This document shows positions 53,601 to 64,000 of a DNA stretch of 64,000 nt, one piece after another. The DNA lies in the NCBI GenBank assembly GCA_977006965.1, contig OZ345380.1, forward strand, positions 682,001 to 746,000. Reading direction: 5' to 3'. The translations under genes were made by a program, and so were the position numbers. A model generated the notes under the pieces. It made no database searches. It worked only from the letters and a program-made list of their open reading frames with translations, and was not told where the DNA came from. Numbering within the stretch: the stretch's first letter is position 1; each line of letters begins with the position of its first letter. The stretch comes from Phymatolithon calcareum. Lineage: Eukaryota; Rhodophyta; Florideophyceae; Hapalidiales.

Positions 53601-53818
53601 CCCGTACGGCGTCAAAGAGGCAGTGGAGCACCTCATCCTACATTGTTCTGGGAGGACTGCCTCTCGACGAAAATTCATCGGAAGAGTGAGAGACAAAACG
53701 GTAGAAAATCTGTGCAGGGAGAGACCCGTAGAGATACTCCAATATTTGAACAATGAGAACATATTCTAGGGTTAGTTCTGGCGTTAATTAACGCATTTTG
53801 CATTAAAGAAAGAACGAA
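50644..53818 (+). mobile_element. LINE family D (RT plus RNase H), 5' truncated, nested in an LTR
   Basis: Flanked by AGGCTATGCGTAA at 50631-50643 and 53819-53831, a 13-bp target duplication. The element starts in the linker after the missing endonuclease (IWWTDACAKAVEEQRKAVDT). RT lies at about 51215-52063: PNDPNAHRPISLSSIVNRIA, CGLPQGRSLPSNLWNLYLLD and FSFADDSSFHATG. RNase H lies at about 52890-53440: LFTDNRSCIDALNGQ and YVWIPSHCGVSKNEAADELA. A terminal domain ends C..CPYGVKEAVEHLILHC. RT motif A reads LFENFSVAYDRV, with Asn in place of the catalytic Asp. Stops and frameshifts occur. The 3' end is TTAAAGAAAGAACGAA, not pure poly(A). Confidence 0.9.
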
Positions 53819-53831
53819 AGGCTATGCGTAA

Positions 53832-54041
53832 TATCAAGATTTGGACATGTCACGGTATCATTGCGAAGGCTACATAGGGCACGTAATGTACACCTAATTC
53901 GGGCAACCCTCAAGTGTGAATACACGTAATGAAGCACTCGCGTATTGGTCTAAGTATCAACCTTGCATGAAGCAAACAATAAAATGTGGCACTCTCAAAA
54001 ATGTGACCCGAGTGGTCAACAGACACGGGAGAACGATCACA
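53832..54041 (+). repeat. 5' LTR of the gypsy element, second part
   Basis: Continues the LTR alignment to 58761-58960, ending GATCACA. Confidence 0.88.
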
Positions 54042-54174
54042 GAAATTTCTGTCTTTCGCAGAGCAGAACTGAACCCGCGTCTGTTGGTCGCGTATTGTCA
54101 CTACACTATCGGCTTCCCGAAGAATGAGCTAGGAAGAAGAAAGTGAAACAACTTCCAATGCAAATGTTGCTCTC

Positions 54175-54714
54175 TTGCTGCCAGTATGTCATCCGATGTT
54201 ACGACGTGTGGACCGGAAGAATGTCATGACATTTCTAAAGGAACGCGCACGGTATGAAGGCGAGGTTGCTGATAAACAAAAAGAGATCCCTTCAATGTCT
54301 CTGGCGTCCTACAAGGTGTCTAGGGACAGGAACCTTCTGGAAAGCATGCATTTTTTGGGCAGATTCGAGGATATTGCACCTAATGTGCTACTCGAATACC
54401 TTGCGTCAAATCATATCGAAACTTACATGAAGAGTTTGCTGAAAAGGAAAGATGGTGATGAAGTTAATCCAAACTTCATAAAAACCGCACTTAGAGGTCT
54501 TCGTGTTCCCATGGAGATCGCAGACCCCAAGTCCTGGATGTTGCAGCTATGCAGTGATGTTTTGGCAAGGCTGCACGGTGTAGGCTACGGAGATTTCAAA
54601 ACCAAAAACCCGGAGAAGACTGTTAAGTTTATCCAATCGTATCTCTATCCAGAAAATCTCAAAAAATCTATGGCTACACATTATGAATTTCAAGGTGGAC
54701 TGAAGAAGGACTAA
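54175..54714 (+). CDS. gypsy Gag-like open frame
   Basis: 179-codon frame directly after the 5' LTR. It begins MLPVCHPMLRRVDRKNVMTF and contains MSLASYKVSRDRNLLESMHF and LRGLRVPMEIADPKSWMLQL. It is rich in helical, charged sequence, as expected for a capsid domain. Recognition is by position and composition rather than a strong motif. Decayed sequence follows. Confidence 0.55.
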   Translation: MLPVCHPMLRRVDRKNVMTFLKERARYEGEVADKQKEIPSMSLASYKVSRDRNLLESMHFLGRFEDIAPNVLLEYLASNHIETYMKSLLKRKDGDEVNPNFIKTALRGLRVPMEIADPKSWMLQLCSDVLARLHGVGYGDFKTKNPEKTVKFIQSYLYPENLKKSMATHYEFQGGLKKD

Positions 54715-55009
54715 AAAAATATATTGCAGTTCTGTGCAAAGATGCTGTAATTCAGGACGAAGTGGTTTTACAAAACCCGAAATCGTCTAGGCACTGAAGT
54801 TGGCCGCACCAAGCCCAAAGAGTCCAACATACTGTTGTGTCTTACCAAACACGCGCTAGTAAGGGAATTCGATGTTTCATGAAACAGTGTCCAACTACAA
54901 GCCCCGAGGAAGCAGAAAGGCTTTTCAAGCAGTACCGTGAAAAACTGAAATTGGACAAAAATGTAAAATAGATAGGTTCTCCGACAAGAGATACGGAAAC
55001 CGGGCCAGG

Positions 55010-55900
55010 AGAGGAAAAGGCACAATGATAATGTCATCCTTCGCCAACTGTGCTACAAGAAACGTATATGCAGACAGTGTCTCTAACATAAACTTGATAC
55101 CTCCTGATCTATTGGCTGATTTGGTGGCGCAAGGTGCAAATGTGGACGTGCAGAACTTAATCGTCCTCAAAATTTTTATCTCGCCTTCAAGGTATCAGAC
55201 AGCGAACAAGAGTTGTTTATAAGGTACGACCGCATGGCTGCTGTTACACGAGCTCAAAATCGAAACGGGAAGTCGATAAAATTCGTGACATGAAGTGGAA
55301 TGTCTCAACCGGAGAAATGGACACCCCATTTCTCGGAGAGCCCTTACTTAATGCACTTGGTCTGGACATTAAGGAAGCTATTGAAGCAGCATGTGACAAA
55401 AATTGGGCGAGAAATCCTTGCCGATGACCTGTTCCCTGAAGAAAACTACCGTACAGGAACTGTTGCTCGCTACCTGTCCAATGGAGTCTACAATGCTGAC
55501 CGAGGCTTTGAGGAGACAAATACATCGGACTCAAAGGAAGGAAGCTGGTTGGACCTCGGTAAGGACTCTGTTGAAGAGCACAATCGCTCCCTCAATAATT
55601 TACTTCAAAACGTTATTGACGATGGTATAAGCCCAGACGGAGCAGAAAGATTGAAAAAACTGCTCCGAACCTACAATGACATCTTGAGGATCCAACTTAG
55701 ACATGATCCACCAGCACAAGTGGCGTTTTTGGAGGTCGAAATAAGACAAAGAAGCACACCTCACAGGGCCAGAGCGCGCCGGTACATCCCAGATCAGCGT
55801 GAATTCATGCCTAAATATGTAGATAAGCTGGAATATATGGTTTTTTTGCGCCGAAAACCAAAGTAATTGTGGGTTGCAGCACCTCTACTGGTGCCAAAGG
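55010..55900 (+). pseudogene. gypsy protease and RT start, broken
   Basis: 55025-55222 holds CATRNVYADSVSNINLIPPD, matching the retropepsin D(S/T)G region but with DSV in place of DSG. 55300-55866 includes AGGAERLKKLLRTY-like linker sequence and ends in RARRYIPDQREFMPKYVDKL, the start of the RT fingers. Frameshifts lie between. Confidence 0.6.
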
Positions 55901-56850
55901 TACCGCTTGTTCACTTTAGAATCACATTTGAACTTCTCCGGGTAAACGCATGCACCCGTTGTTGTGCCCTGACCGATGCCTCATATTGAAAGTGAGTTTA
56001 TGGATCTCTCTGGCAGCAGACATTTAGCTACCATCGATTTTTGTAGCGGCTATGTGAAAATACGGCTATTTGAAGAGAGTCAGGACTACCGCAGATTCAT
56101 GACACCAAATGGAACTTATATTCTGGCAAGAACTATACAGGGTGCCACAAACAGTGGCGCTACCTTCCAATCTAGAGTTGAACACTGTTTCCAAGAAATA
56201 CAAGATCACCTGAAATAATGGCTGGATGACTTTCGCTTCCATCATCGAACAGAGGAGGGTCTATTTGATGTGATTGAACAGTTCTTCAGATGCGCCAAGA
56301 AAAACGACTCAAAATATTCGCTGCAAAGTCAGTGCTATACACTCGGCGTTTACGTTAGTGCGGTCGCGTTGTTGACTGTGACCGAGCACGATACGATCCA
56401 CAACGATTAAGTGGGTTGGTGAAAGCACATTATCCAGTTTTCGCATCCGAGCTGTGTCAGTAACTACATTTCTTACAGTGGATGTCAAATTTCATACCGG
56501 ACTTCGCTTAAAGGGTTCATCCACTTCTACTGTTATTGGAGGAGGCTTACAAGAAGCCTGGATCACGAAAGAAAAAATGAATCCAATCTTTCAAACTGTC
56601 GAAACCAAAGCAACAACGATTTATTCTACAGCCTTCAAGAACAGCTCAGCAGAGCAATCGCTCTGTCACACAGGGATAGTTCGAAAACTGTCCTCACGGA
56701 CGCTTCCAAAGAGCATTGGGCAGAAGTATGTACATTATGTGATCCTGAAGAGCTGCAAAAACAGCCTCTGGATCAACTGCATGAACCACTCGCTTTATTG
56801 AGAGGAGCGTTTAACGAGACGGAATATGGTTGGAGTACCTTTGAAAAGAA
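55900..56850 (+). pseudogene. gypsy reverse transcriptase / RNase H, broken
   Basis: 55976-56218 encodes SRHLATIDFCSGYVKIRLFE (motif A, catalytic Asp intact) and TIQGATNSGATFQSRVEHCF. A stop precedes WLDDF (56221-56235), the YIDD-type motif C. VLTDASKEHWAEVCTLC near 56690 is the RNase H start, and FNETEYGWSTFEKKAFSIYQ continues it. Confidence 0.75.
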
Positions 56851-57299
56851 AGCATTCTCAATCTACCAAGTCTTCATGAGCCAGAGTATATGTTAGCCGC
56901 AGAATTTTTTATGCATGTTTTCACGGACTATCGCAATCTGCTGTTTGTGTGCAACCCGCAGGCAATGAAGCTTGCACTGGGAAGGCACATAAGCGATGGG
57001 CTTTGCACCTCTCGCGATTCATGTACACAATCGAGCATGTGTCACGGGACAAGAACATCATGGCAGACATAATGATCAGACGGTTCGTGGGGTATCACGG
57101 CAAGCGCAGAGCACGCCGAATAGCATATGATTTCAAAAAGGGACAACTTAAAATCTCCGCTGGGCGATCAATTTTAATGGCCATCAAACTCGATGATCCA
57201 GAGCGCCTAAATTAAGGAAAAAGATCATCTACCTAAAGAGTCTTTTAAAGACTCAGACGGAGCGCGGCACCTAAATGATCGAGCTTGGATCCCAAATGA

Positions 57300-58230
57300 T
57301 TCAAGCGACGTGCAGTTAAAACTGAAGGTTGTTGCACATTGCGGCTGCTCGGGGAATCGCATATTGGAAAGAACTACTAGTGCCTTAGTTGAAATATTTC
57401 ACTGGGATTCCTTGAAAGATGACTGCAAGCAGATCTTCAAGAGCTTCATTCATTATATAGGTGCAAAGGGAGGAAACCGCATTCCGAGACCTCTCTCGAT
57501 GACACTAGGTGCATCGAAACCGAACTAAATTCTACATTTTGACTTTCTTTATATGGGTGTGGGATCTAAAAGTTTCAAATATGTTTTGTTGCTGCGTGAT
57601 AATGTGTCGTTGTACAAATGGCTTTGTCCTACATTTACTGCAGATGCAGCAATAGCAGCATCCGAAATATCCAGATGGATACGACTTTTAGTGACCAAGC
57701 ATATTACTTCAAGAACGAAATTATGGACACACTGGAACGTGATTAAGAAATCTAGCACAAACTCACAGTTACCTACTCACCATGGACGAAAGGCACTGTG
57801 AAATCCTGCATGCGTCACATCTTGGCAGCTCGTCGAGCACTTCTGTCAGAGTGGAAACTCGGACATAAAGTCTGGCCGTGTATGATCGGACCATTAATGT
57901 CTCCACGCAACGAGGCATCCTTAAAAATGTTGGGTAGCAACGGAGAAGGCGGATACAGGTACCTTGTACAAGTCATGATAGGACTGAATCCTAACAAGGC
58001 TCTTCTCAAACCAATGCTTGACGGAACATTTAGAAATGCGAATGCGATTGAACAAATTCGAGTCGCTCAGTTGATTGACATCATCAAGCTACAATCCACA
58101 TTGCACCAGATGCACAAGGCGGTGGCAGAAAAGGACACTGGATATAGGGAGAAACAAATCCGAAACCACAACCAGAAAATCAACCTGCAGTCGACAGTAT
58201 TTCCCGTTGAGAACTATGTAATTGTGTGAC
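57300..58230 (+). pseudogene. gypsy integrase, broken
   Basis: VVAHCGCSGNRILERTTSAL and WDSLKDDCKQIF match the integrase zinc region, but the two Cys of the HHCC finger are gone (FIHYIGAKGG). The core begins FLYMGVGSKSFKYVLLLRDN and has ADAAIAASEISRWI. The later part is spread over frames, including the open frame 57798-58229. Confidence 0.7.
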
Positions 58231-58429
58231 TTGCTCAAGACAAAGGCCTCAAACTTATGTTTTGGTGCGTTGGTCCTCGTCGGGTGACTGAAGTTATCGG
58301 AGAAATGGTATATGATGTGACTGGTATTCTGGGTAACAAAAAAGAAGAGTTCACGCCGCACGAATGTTTCTATATCGCTCAGATTTGGATGCAAAAGAGC
58401 TATCTGATAAACTCCTCAAATAGGTTAAG

Positions 58430-58640
58430 CTATCGGAGCCAAAGTGCGACATCGTGGAGAAACGTTTGTACGTGGGAGAAGCCGAAGACAGTATATCTCT
58501 GCAAGTTCAATGGACGGGACTACCTAACAAACAAGACTGGACGTGGACCAAACAGCATGATACCCGAAAAACTAACAGATTTTCTTCGAAACTCAAACAA
58601 AAAGTGTGCTGAACCGGTAATAACCGCTTCGGGACTCAAA
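58430..58640 (+). pseudogene. Chromodomain-like C-terminus of the gypsy polyprotein
   Basis: In one frame: VEKRLYVGEAEDSISLQVQW, then TGLPNKQDWTWT; in another frame PEKLTDFLRNSNKK. The V.W.GL...(D/E).TW pattern is that of integrase chromodomains, which direct insertion to particular chromatin. Confidence 0.6.
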
Positions 58641-58673
58641 TAATGTGTACATGATATACACATCACTCGGCGG

Positions 58674-58960
58674 TCTAAACCCGTAGCTCTTATTGCATGG
58701 GTAGTGTTCCTGGCGCGTTACTTGCAACAAGTGCATGTGCCTATATCAGGCTACGCATAATATCTAGATTTGAACATCTCACGGTATCATTGCGAAGGCT
58801 ACATAGGGCACGTAATGCACAACAATCGGCAAGTGTGAATATACGTAGTGACGCACTCCCGAATTGGTCTAAGTATCAACATTGCATGAAGCAAATAATA
58901 AAATGTAGCACTCTCACAAATGTGACCCGAGTGGTTGACAGACACAGGGGAACAATCACA
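58674..58960 (+). repeat. 3' LTR of the gypsy element
   Basis: 287 bp, starting TCTAAACCCG (TG mutated to TC) and ending AATCACA, followed by the ACGG duplication. Confidence 0.88.
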
Positions 58961-58964
58961 ACGG

Positions 58965-59378
58965 TTACCTTAGCGGATTTGGACCGTAAGAAAAGTTCCT
59001 CATACAGAGTAACGTAGTTTACAGAAAATTTAAGTGGTGCAAAAAGAAGAAAGACAAGGCAAATCGCAAGTGGTTGAACAAGAAGCGCAAAGTCTGTGCA
59101 GTTTGCATTGAATATCCGGAAGGAAAGACTGATACATGCTGTGGAGACTCTCGAGGCCTTATTTTCAAGATCCGAAAGTGGAGCAGATTGGAAGCACTAG
59201 ATTTTCGAACAATAGTTGCGCTGAGCCTGACGGTATTTCTTGGTACTTGAGGGCCAGCCACTTTAGAAAGATGACAGACAATGTGATGGAGTACGGAGAG
59301 GACTTACATTTTAATCATACTAATTCAGTAAAAGAGTTTGTATTGAACTCAACTGCTCTTCGCAAAGAATCAACCTGA
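58965..59378 (+). pseudogene. S1 protease paralog, 3' fragment
   Basis: Continues the interrupted paralog from about codon 163. It reads KFKWCKKKKDKANRKWLNKK, then KVCAVCIEYPEGKTDTCCGD and SFRKMTDNVMEYGEDLHFNH. The active-site GDSGGP has become GDSRGL, and deletions remove residues after KIRK. The 3' flank to about 59660 still matches the flank of the intact gene, apart from the SINE-like insertion present only there. Confidence 0.88.
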
Positions 59379-59660
59379 TAGGTAAAGTTGGTAGTACCGC
59401 AATGATAAGCGCACTTTCCCACTTCCCTCGTCTTCCGGCGACAATTTTTAAGTTCCTAAAATCATGCGTCAGCTTAATGAACGCTTGCGATGTGATCTAA
59501 ACTAAGGTGGAAGACGTCTTCCACATTGGCATCACGCGGCACGAAATCTACTCTTGGCGCAGAAGGGTGCCCTTGCCGCTGATCTCTCAGTGGAGCTGAA
59601 GGGTGGAGAAAACGTTTTGAATAAAGATCGTTGCCGCGTTGTCTTGTTATCTGGCTTTCT

Positions 59661-61399
59661 AGCCCGTTTTTTAATCCACGTTTACTTAAAACCCCACAGC
59701 CGTCCGAAGATATGAGCACCCTTTCCTCAGCTGCTACACTGAAAGCTCACTAAAACGAACTGCCAGAAGAGCGGACGGAAAACTTCGGTTTTCAGATAAT
59801 TCTATCTCCACTTCGGAGCTCCAGATTAGTCGTCAACTCCACTGTTCCTACTTGGTCTTCAGCGTAGAGCTTCTTTATTCCGTATGCATACGATGACGGT
59901 TCTGCTGAATAGCGAAATATCGTACAGAACGTTTTCTTTGTCCCGTCTGTTTTCTGCTTCCAAATAGTATCATGAAAGTGTGCTTTCCAGAGTCATCATA
60001 TGCTGGCTCCGAAAAGTGCCCGATATGTGGCCCGAGAATTTCGCATGACTAATAATTCTTCCTGCGAAGATGTTTCGGGCAGCTCTTATTTTTATTGGCG
60101 AGCTGTTTCAGAGCTCCTGGGCGGTTCTTCTCCTGAAGTTCGTCCGCCGAACTTCAGGAGAAGAACGTATCGACGAACTTCGCCGATATATTCTTTGTAC
60201 TTCTCGTTTTTCCGCCTGTTTACTAATGTTCTGACTTGGCATTTGAATTCGTGATACTGCTTCAAGTTTTCAGGTGACTGGTATAATATACAGTTTATTC
60301 ATTTCAGTGCCATTGGTTCTAGCTATATTCTCCAGAAGGCTTTCGAGCCTGATGTAATGCGTGTACTTAAGTGCCCACTGTAGAGTCTGGTGAGTATTTT
60401 CTCTTCCAGAGACAATATGATGACAACTTGAAGACAACATGACGGTAAGTTGCGCGGTTGGCTGAAGGGACTGGTTCTCTCGCGCTTATCAGCCACTTCG
60501 GCTTGCCAAGTAGCGACACATGTACGCATTGTGTTGCACTGCTCCATGAGTAAGTTTTTTCATTCTTCCCCCTTTCTGTAAGCAGTTTACTCTATGCTAC
60601 TGCGCCTTATAGTGAAGTTCCCGACGGTTCCAAGGGGGAACGACAAGCTCTGCGATATCGACTCCATCGCGGACTGATCCCGCTTTCGGGTCAGCGCGTT
60701 GCCATTTCCATTACGCAACCTTTTACTGTAAAGCTCTCCAATCTTCTTGTTCTATTTATCTCTTTTTCTCTCCTCTCTCAATCGTACGCGCGTGCGGTCC
60801 TGCAAGCCGCGACTGCAACGCGCGTCTGACTTCGCTCTGTCGTACTAACGCGGAAAGGGGTGTCGAAAACGTTTCTAGAGGAGCCCTCCATAGTTATTCC
60901 ACGACTACTGGTCTCCCGATATAGAAAGGTTCAACTTTCTATCTCTTCGCTCTTCCTGTATCTGGGAAGTACAATTCTCCGAAAACCCATCATACGTCTT
61001 CGCCCCGCTGTTGGATTCCGACGCCAACATATCGAGATACAAACCTCTAGAATGTTCCAGAGGGCCATCCTGGAAGTCTAGAATGTCGAAAAAGAATTAC
61101 CGGAAGGGATCGAATGCCAATTAGAACTCTCGAACTTCCGGTGGCGACCAAGTCGCTCCTGTTCATGGCTATAATATACGCAGTCAAATGTCCTTGAGAC
61201 AGAGCTCACGCACTTTTGCCGCCGATCTCGGTACCATTCCGAGTAAAGCAGAAGGCCATCATGAGCCTAGTAGCGTGCATCTTAAACAAGGATCTAGACT
61301 TAAGCACGAGAATGCCCCATCGAGGGACGCAAAAGAGGCCGTTCTGCACCTCATCGAGTCCTGACTCTCGCCAGTTTTTCAGGCTGTTTCCGACTTGCC
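59661..61399. other. Spacer with a perfect palindrome; possible upstream LTR of the next element
   Basis: No gene recognised. Part of 60550-61250 may be the 5' LTR of the right-hand gypsy element (a GCTATAATATACGC stretch near 61165 could be its TATA region), but the partner LTR lies outside the window. Confidence 0.35.
60124..60166. repeat. Perfect 19-bp inverted repeat with 5-nt loop
   Basis: GTTCTTCTCCTGAAGTTCG at 60124-60142, loop TCCGC, then its exact reverse complement at 60148-60166. Confidence 0.9.
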
Positions 61400-64000
61400 G
61401 GATTCAATGAACATGGTAATGTTAAGGATGACTTCCAAGTGAACAGGGTCATGGAAGATCGCCGGACAATTCGAGTTGACGTTGAGAATGAGGACTACAT
61501 GGTTAAAATGTTGCAAAGCACGTGTCAGGAAATCCGCGATGCAGACGACGGCGGAATGTCACTGAGCGTCACTAATTTAAAAGCTGTTTAGAAGACAATC
61601 ATTTCGGCACCGGCTCGAAATCATTTCCCCTATATCGTCAGACGTCCATCACTCGAAGACAAGCGAAGGGAGAAGATCAGACGTCCATCACTCGAAGACA
61701 AGCGAAGGGAGAAGTTCTAAACATCATAAGTCCTCCAAGAGCGATACTCGTCGCAAACGCCGGATTGACAAGTACCCGGACTCTTCCGGCAGCGCATCGG
61801 ATAGCAATGACGACGATGAAGGATGCTCAAGTGAGAGTAGCTCGGACTCTTCAACTGACCGTTCCTACCGGCGCCATGGGCATAGAAGAAGAAGCACTCA
61901 ACGGTACGGATACCAATCCCGGGAACGTTCGCGAAAGATTGCCCCTTTGCGTCGTAATCAAGACTCGACCCGGTGAAAAAAGGAGAAGGAGAGTAAATGG
62001 TCAACACACATAGCTCTACCCAGCCTTCGCGCCTCGAACTCCCGCTACAAAATGGCTCCTTCGTTTAGAACTTACCGAATTCGGAACACCTAACTATCGA
62101 AGACCGCGTTCGACGGGAAAGACCCTATGCTAATCCTGGACTTCCTGTGTTGCTTCGTTCGTGAAGCTGATACACTTCGGATGAGCGGGGCATAAGCATT
62201 CTTAGCGCTCCCGCATTACCTGCGCCGGTTCGCTCTGAGCTAATTTGAATCCATTCACCATTCATTCTTGACATCGAATGGCGGTGTTACATGTTGGCCG
62301 GAAGCAGTTCAATACCGACTTCGATCGTTTGCTACCCCATCATAGATACAGACAGAACTTCGAGTTTTGCGCAAAGTACAGCAGCAAGACGGGGAGGACG
62401 AGCGCAATTACAACACATGGCTGTATGTCGCCTACCGTCGGTCTGGTAATGTTTTTTCGGTGGACGAAAAATGCACGATGTTCGAGTCCGGCCTCGCACC
62501 GGATATACAGCCACTGGTGTCCCGACATTGGGAGGCTCATACAGAGATCAGCTTCCTCGAGCTAGTCGAGTGTGCACGCACGGAAGACGCCGCTAATAGG
62601 CTCTGGTTCGGAAGGGAAAAACTTCACAGCGGCACACAGCATTGCGACGCTGTGCCCCTGCAATTTTGCTGCAGAGCACATCCACTTCTAATGACGCACT
62701 TTTCGCGCGTTCCAGCGGTCAGCAGGGTAATGGTGAGCTTCTCTTCCTCGGCGACTCCGAATCAATGTAATTTTTGGCCTCGATCACGACCTCCGACTTG
62801 CCGTCGGCTTTCCTGTATCCTTCCGAGTAGGACCGAGTTCAGGATGAATCTGTACTGCTGGAAACAACTCGCAAGTTTGACCTCATCGCCCGCTACGTTC
62901 CCCCGATACACATTCCTGGTACACGCGGAAATTCGAACAGACCGAGGTGTGTCGATATACCGAAAACGTGAGCCGTACGTCGAGAAGACCTCTGTTTTCG
63001 CTCCTATGCGGTGGGGCCCATTGCGCCCGATTGTGGAGAGCCAGACTTCTGCGTGGTACTAAACAATTTCGAACAGCTGGGAGAGCTCTCATCGGGCGAA
63101 TGACCACTGCGAAACCGAGGACACCCAGGAAATTGCGCCGACTCCCGTTTCGGGGCCCCATAACCGGGGAATACTCAGGGAGCATTTAGCTACAGTGGTC
63201 GAAAAACTGGTGTGCCCGCTTTGTGGAAGCAGTCTTTCCCCGATAGAGGCAGATAAAGATGACTGATGGTACGGGTAAGCCTATCACTCGGCGAGCACTC
63301 AAGCAATTACCCAGTGTCCGTCCACTTCCGATTGCGCAAGAGTATGACTCTACACTTGGTCACGTATCACGAAAGCTACGCGTGGCTAAAGCGACCATGC
63401 TGGCGCCCGAATCCGAAACTTGGGTGATGCTGTCGTCGGAGCGGGTGGTACTAGCAGTGCAGCAGCCCTTGTAGAAGCTGCATCCCGCGTACGATATTTC
63501 GATCTCGAATGGCGTGGCCACCCTATCACCAAAAGACGCACGTGGTGGGTACGGTCTTTCTGCACCCGACAGAAGTGCTAAAGAGCTCCGTTTCCGTCGC
63601 AGAGGTTCTATGATTGATCTCAGACACGGAAGCAGACATCTAGATCCCCCATGACACGCCAAGGGTATAATACCAGGGCAGAATCACGAAGTTCGTGCAA
63701 GCTTAGACCTGTCTCACGTAGCCGAAGGTCATCGGGACTCTATTTGCGGTCACTTAATTCCCTTTTCGCGAATGTAGAGCGGCGAGCTTGGCGAAATATC
63801 GGCGACTATGCATCGAATTGACTTTGACTCTAGGAGAAAGAGCGGTCGCCTCGCCTCCGTATCGCGCAGGCCCTCGAGCTCTCCAGGTGGAACAGGCGGA
63901 AGTGGATCGCATTCTGTTCAAAGGAGCCATTGAGCCAGAACAGTCTCCCTGGGTGTCTACGGTGGTTTTGGTACCCGAATCCGAGGGAAGTTTGCTCTTT
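61400..64000 (+). mobile_element. Second Ty3/gypsy element, degenerate, continues past the window
   Basis: Gag-like sequence occurs at about 61800-62620: a charged serine/arginine region, then DPMLILDFLCCFVREADTLR and LPHYLRRFALS, then DERNYNTWLYVAYRRSGNVF and EKCTMFESGLAPDIQPLV. A pre-RT linker follows at about 63360-63700 (KATMLAPESETWVMLSSERV; ISNGVATLSPKDARGG). The start of RT is at 63818-64000: LTLTLGERAVASPPYRAGPR and DRILFKGAIEPEQSPWVSTV, still open at the edge. Many stops and frame changes occur before that. Confidence 0.75.
61638..61714 (+). repeat. 39-bp tandem duplication in the gag region
   Basis: Two adjacent copies of a 39-bp unit (TCAGACGTCCATCACTCGAA and on to GGGAGAAG), identical or nearly so. 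39 bp equals 13 codons (RRPSLEDKRREKI), so the repeat keeps frame. Confidence 0.85.

Larger units (their letters stand above)
50557..58960 (+). mobile_element. Ty3/gypsy retrotransposon inserted in the S1 paralog
   Basis: LTRs of 297 bp (50557-50643 plus 53832-54041, split by LINE D) and 287 bp (58674-58960) flank a 4.6-kb internal region with gag, protease, RT, RNase H, integrase and a chromodomain-like end, in gypsy order. The LTR starts TGTAAACCCG and ends AATCACA. The 4-bp duplication is ACGC (50553-50556) on the left and ACGG (58961-58964) on the right; the intact gene reads ACGG there. LTRs differ at roughly 10 percent of positions by eye, so the insertion is old. Confidence 0.9.

Noticed and set aside
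1-64000. CRISPR arrays, bacterial operons or phage genes
   Set aside because: No regularly spaced repeats, no ribosome-binding-site-linked gene strings, and all recognisable genes are eukaryotic or retroelement-derived.

Overview
The window looks like nuclear DNA of a repeat-rich eukaryote with intronless genes. My best guess is a florideophycean red alga (Chondrus/Gracilaria-like), with moderate confidence. The basis is a plant-type phospholipase D, a large SPT16 gene without introns, isolated single-exon host genes, and a dense mixture of decayed retroelements. The integrase, chromodomain and DDE families resemble ones I know from oomycetes and algae, so an oomycete is the main alternative. 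I see no rRNA, tRNA, CRISPR or bacterial operon structure.

Host genes: the 3' end of a plant-type phospholipase D (3-1154, +), the FACT histone-chaperone subunit SPT16 (2810-6085, +), a secreted trypsin-like S1 protease with TATA box and AATAAA signal (8039-8899, +), and a TauE/SafE-type membrane permease (38080-39453, -). A weaker TATA-driven small gene starts at 48212 but its frame is broken. These genes do not form a pathway; they sit as islands among mobile DNA.

Mobile DNA, left to right. At 6423-6702 is a retroposed A-tailed sequence with a 14-bp target duplication. Several related LINE families recur: A at 10560-12500 and 49260-50250; B at 12690-15490 and 45060-45800; C at 6703-7345, 15671-15800 and 43265-44990. 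An intact Tc1/mariner-superfamily DDE element (13270-14980) lies inside LINE B with TIRs, a TA duplication and a 375-aa transposase. Remnants of hAT (16081-16606), MULE (16918-17524) and pogo/Tigger (24007-25622) transposases follow. A complete Ty1/copia element (27585-32587, TSD GTCCC) abuts an antisense retroelement with an unusual reverse transcriptase (32600-35700). Then come LINE fragments on the minus strand (42440-45800).

The right part holds a three-level nest. A decayed paralog of the S1 protease (50250-50556 plus 58965-59378) is split by a Ty3/gypsy chromodomain-type element (50557-58960), and a 5'-truncated RNase H-bearing LINE (50644-53818) with a 13-bp TSD sits inside its 5' LTR. 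A second Ty3/gypsy element (about 61400-64000) runs off the right edge. A small dispersed SINE-like family (9036-9213, 40801-40940, 41060-41145, 41690-41770, 46990-47205) is supported by an apparent empty site beside the S1 pseudogene. The long AT-rich stretch 17765-23930 and most of 39460-42400 hold no gene that I can support.
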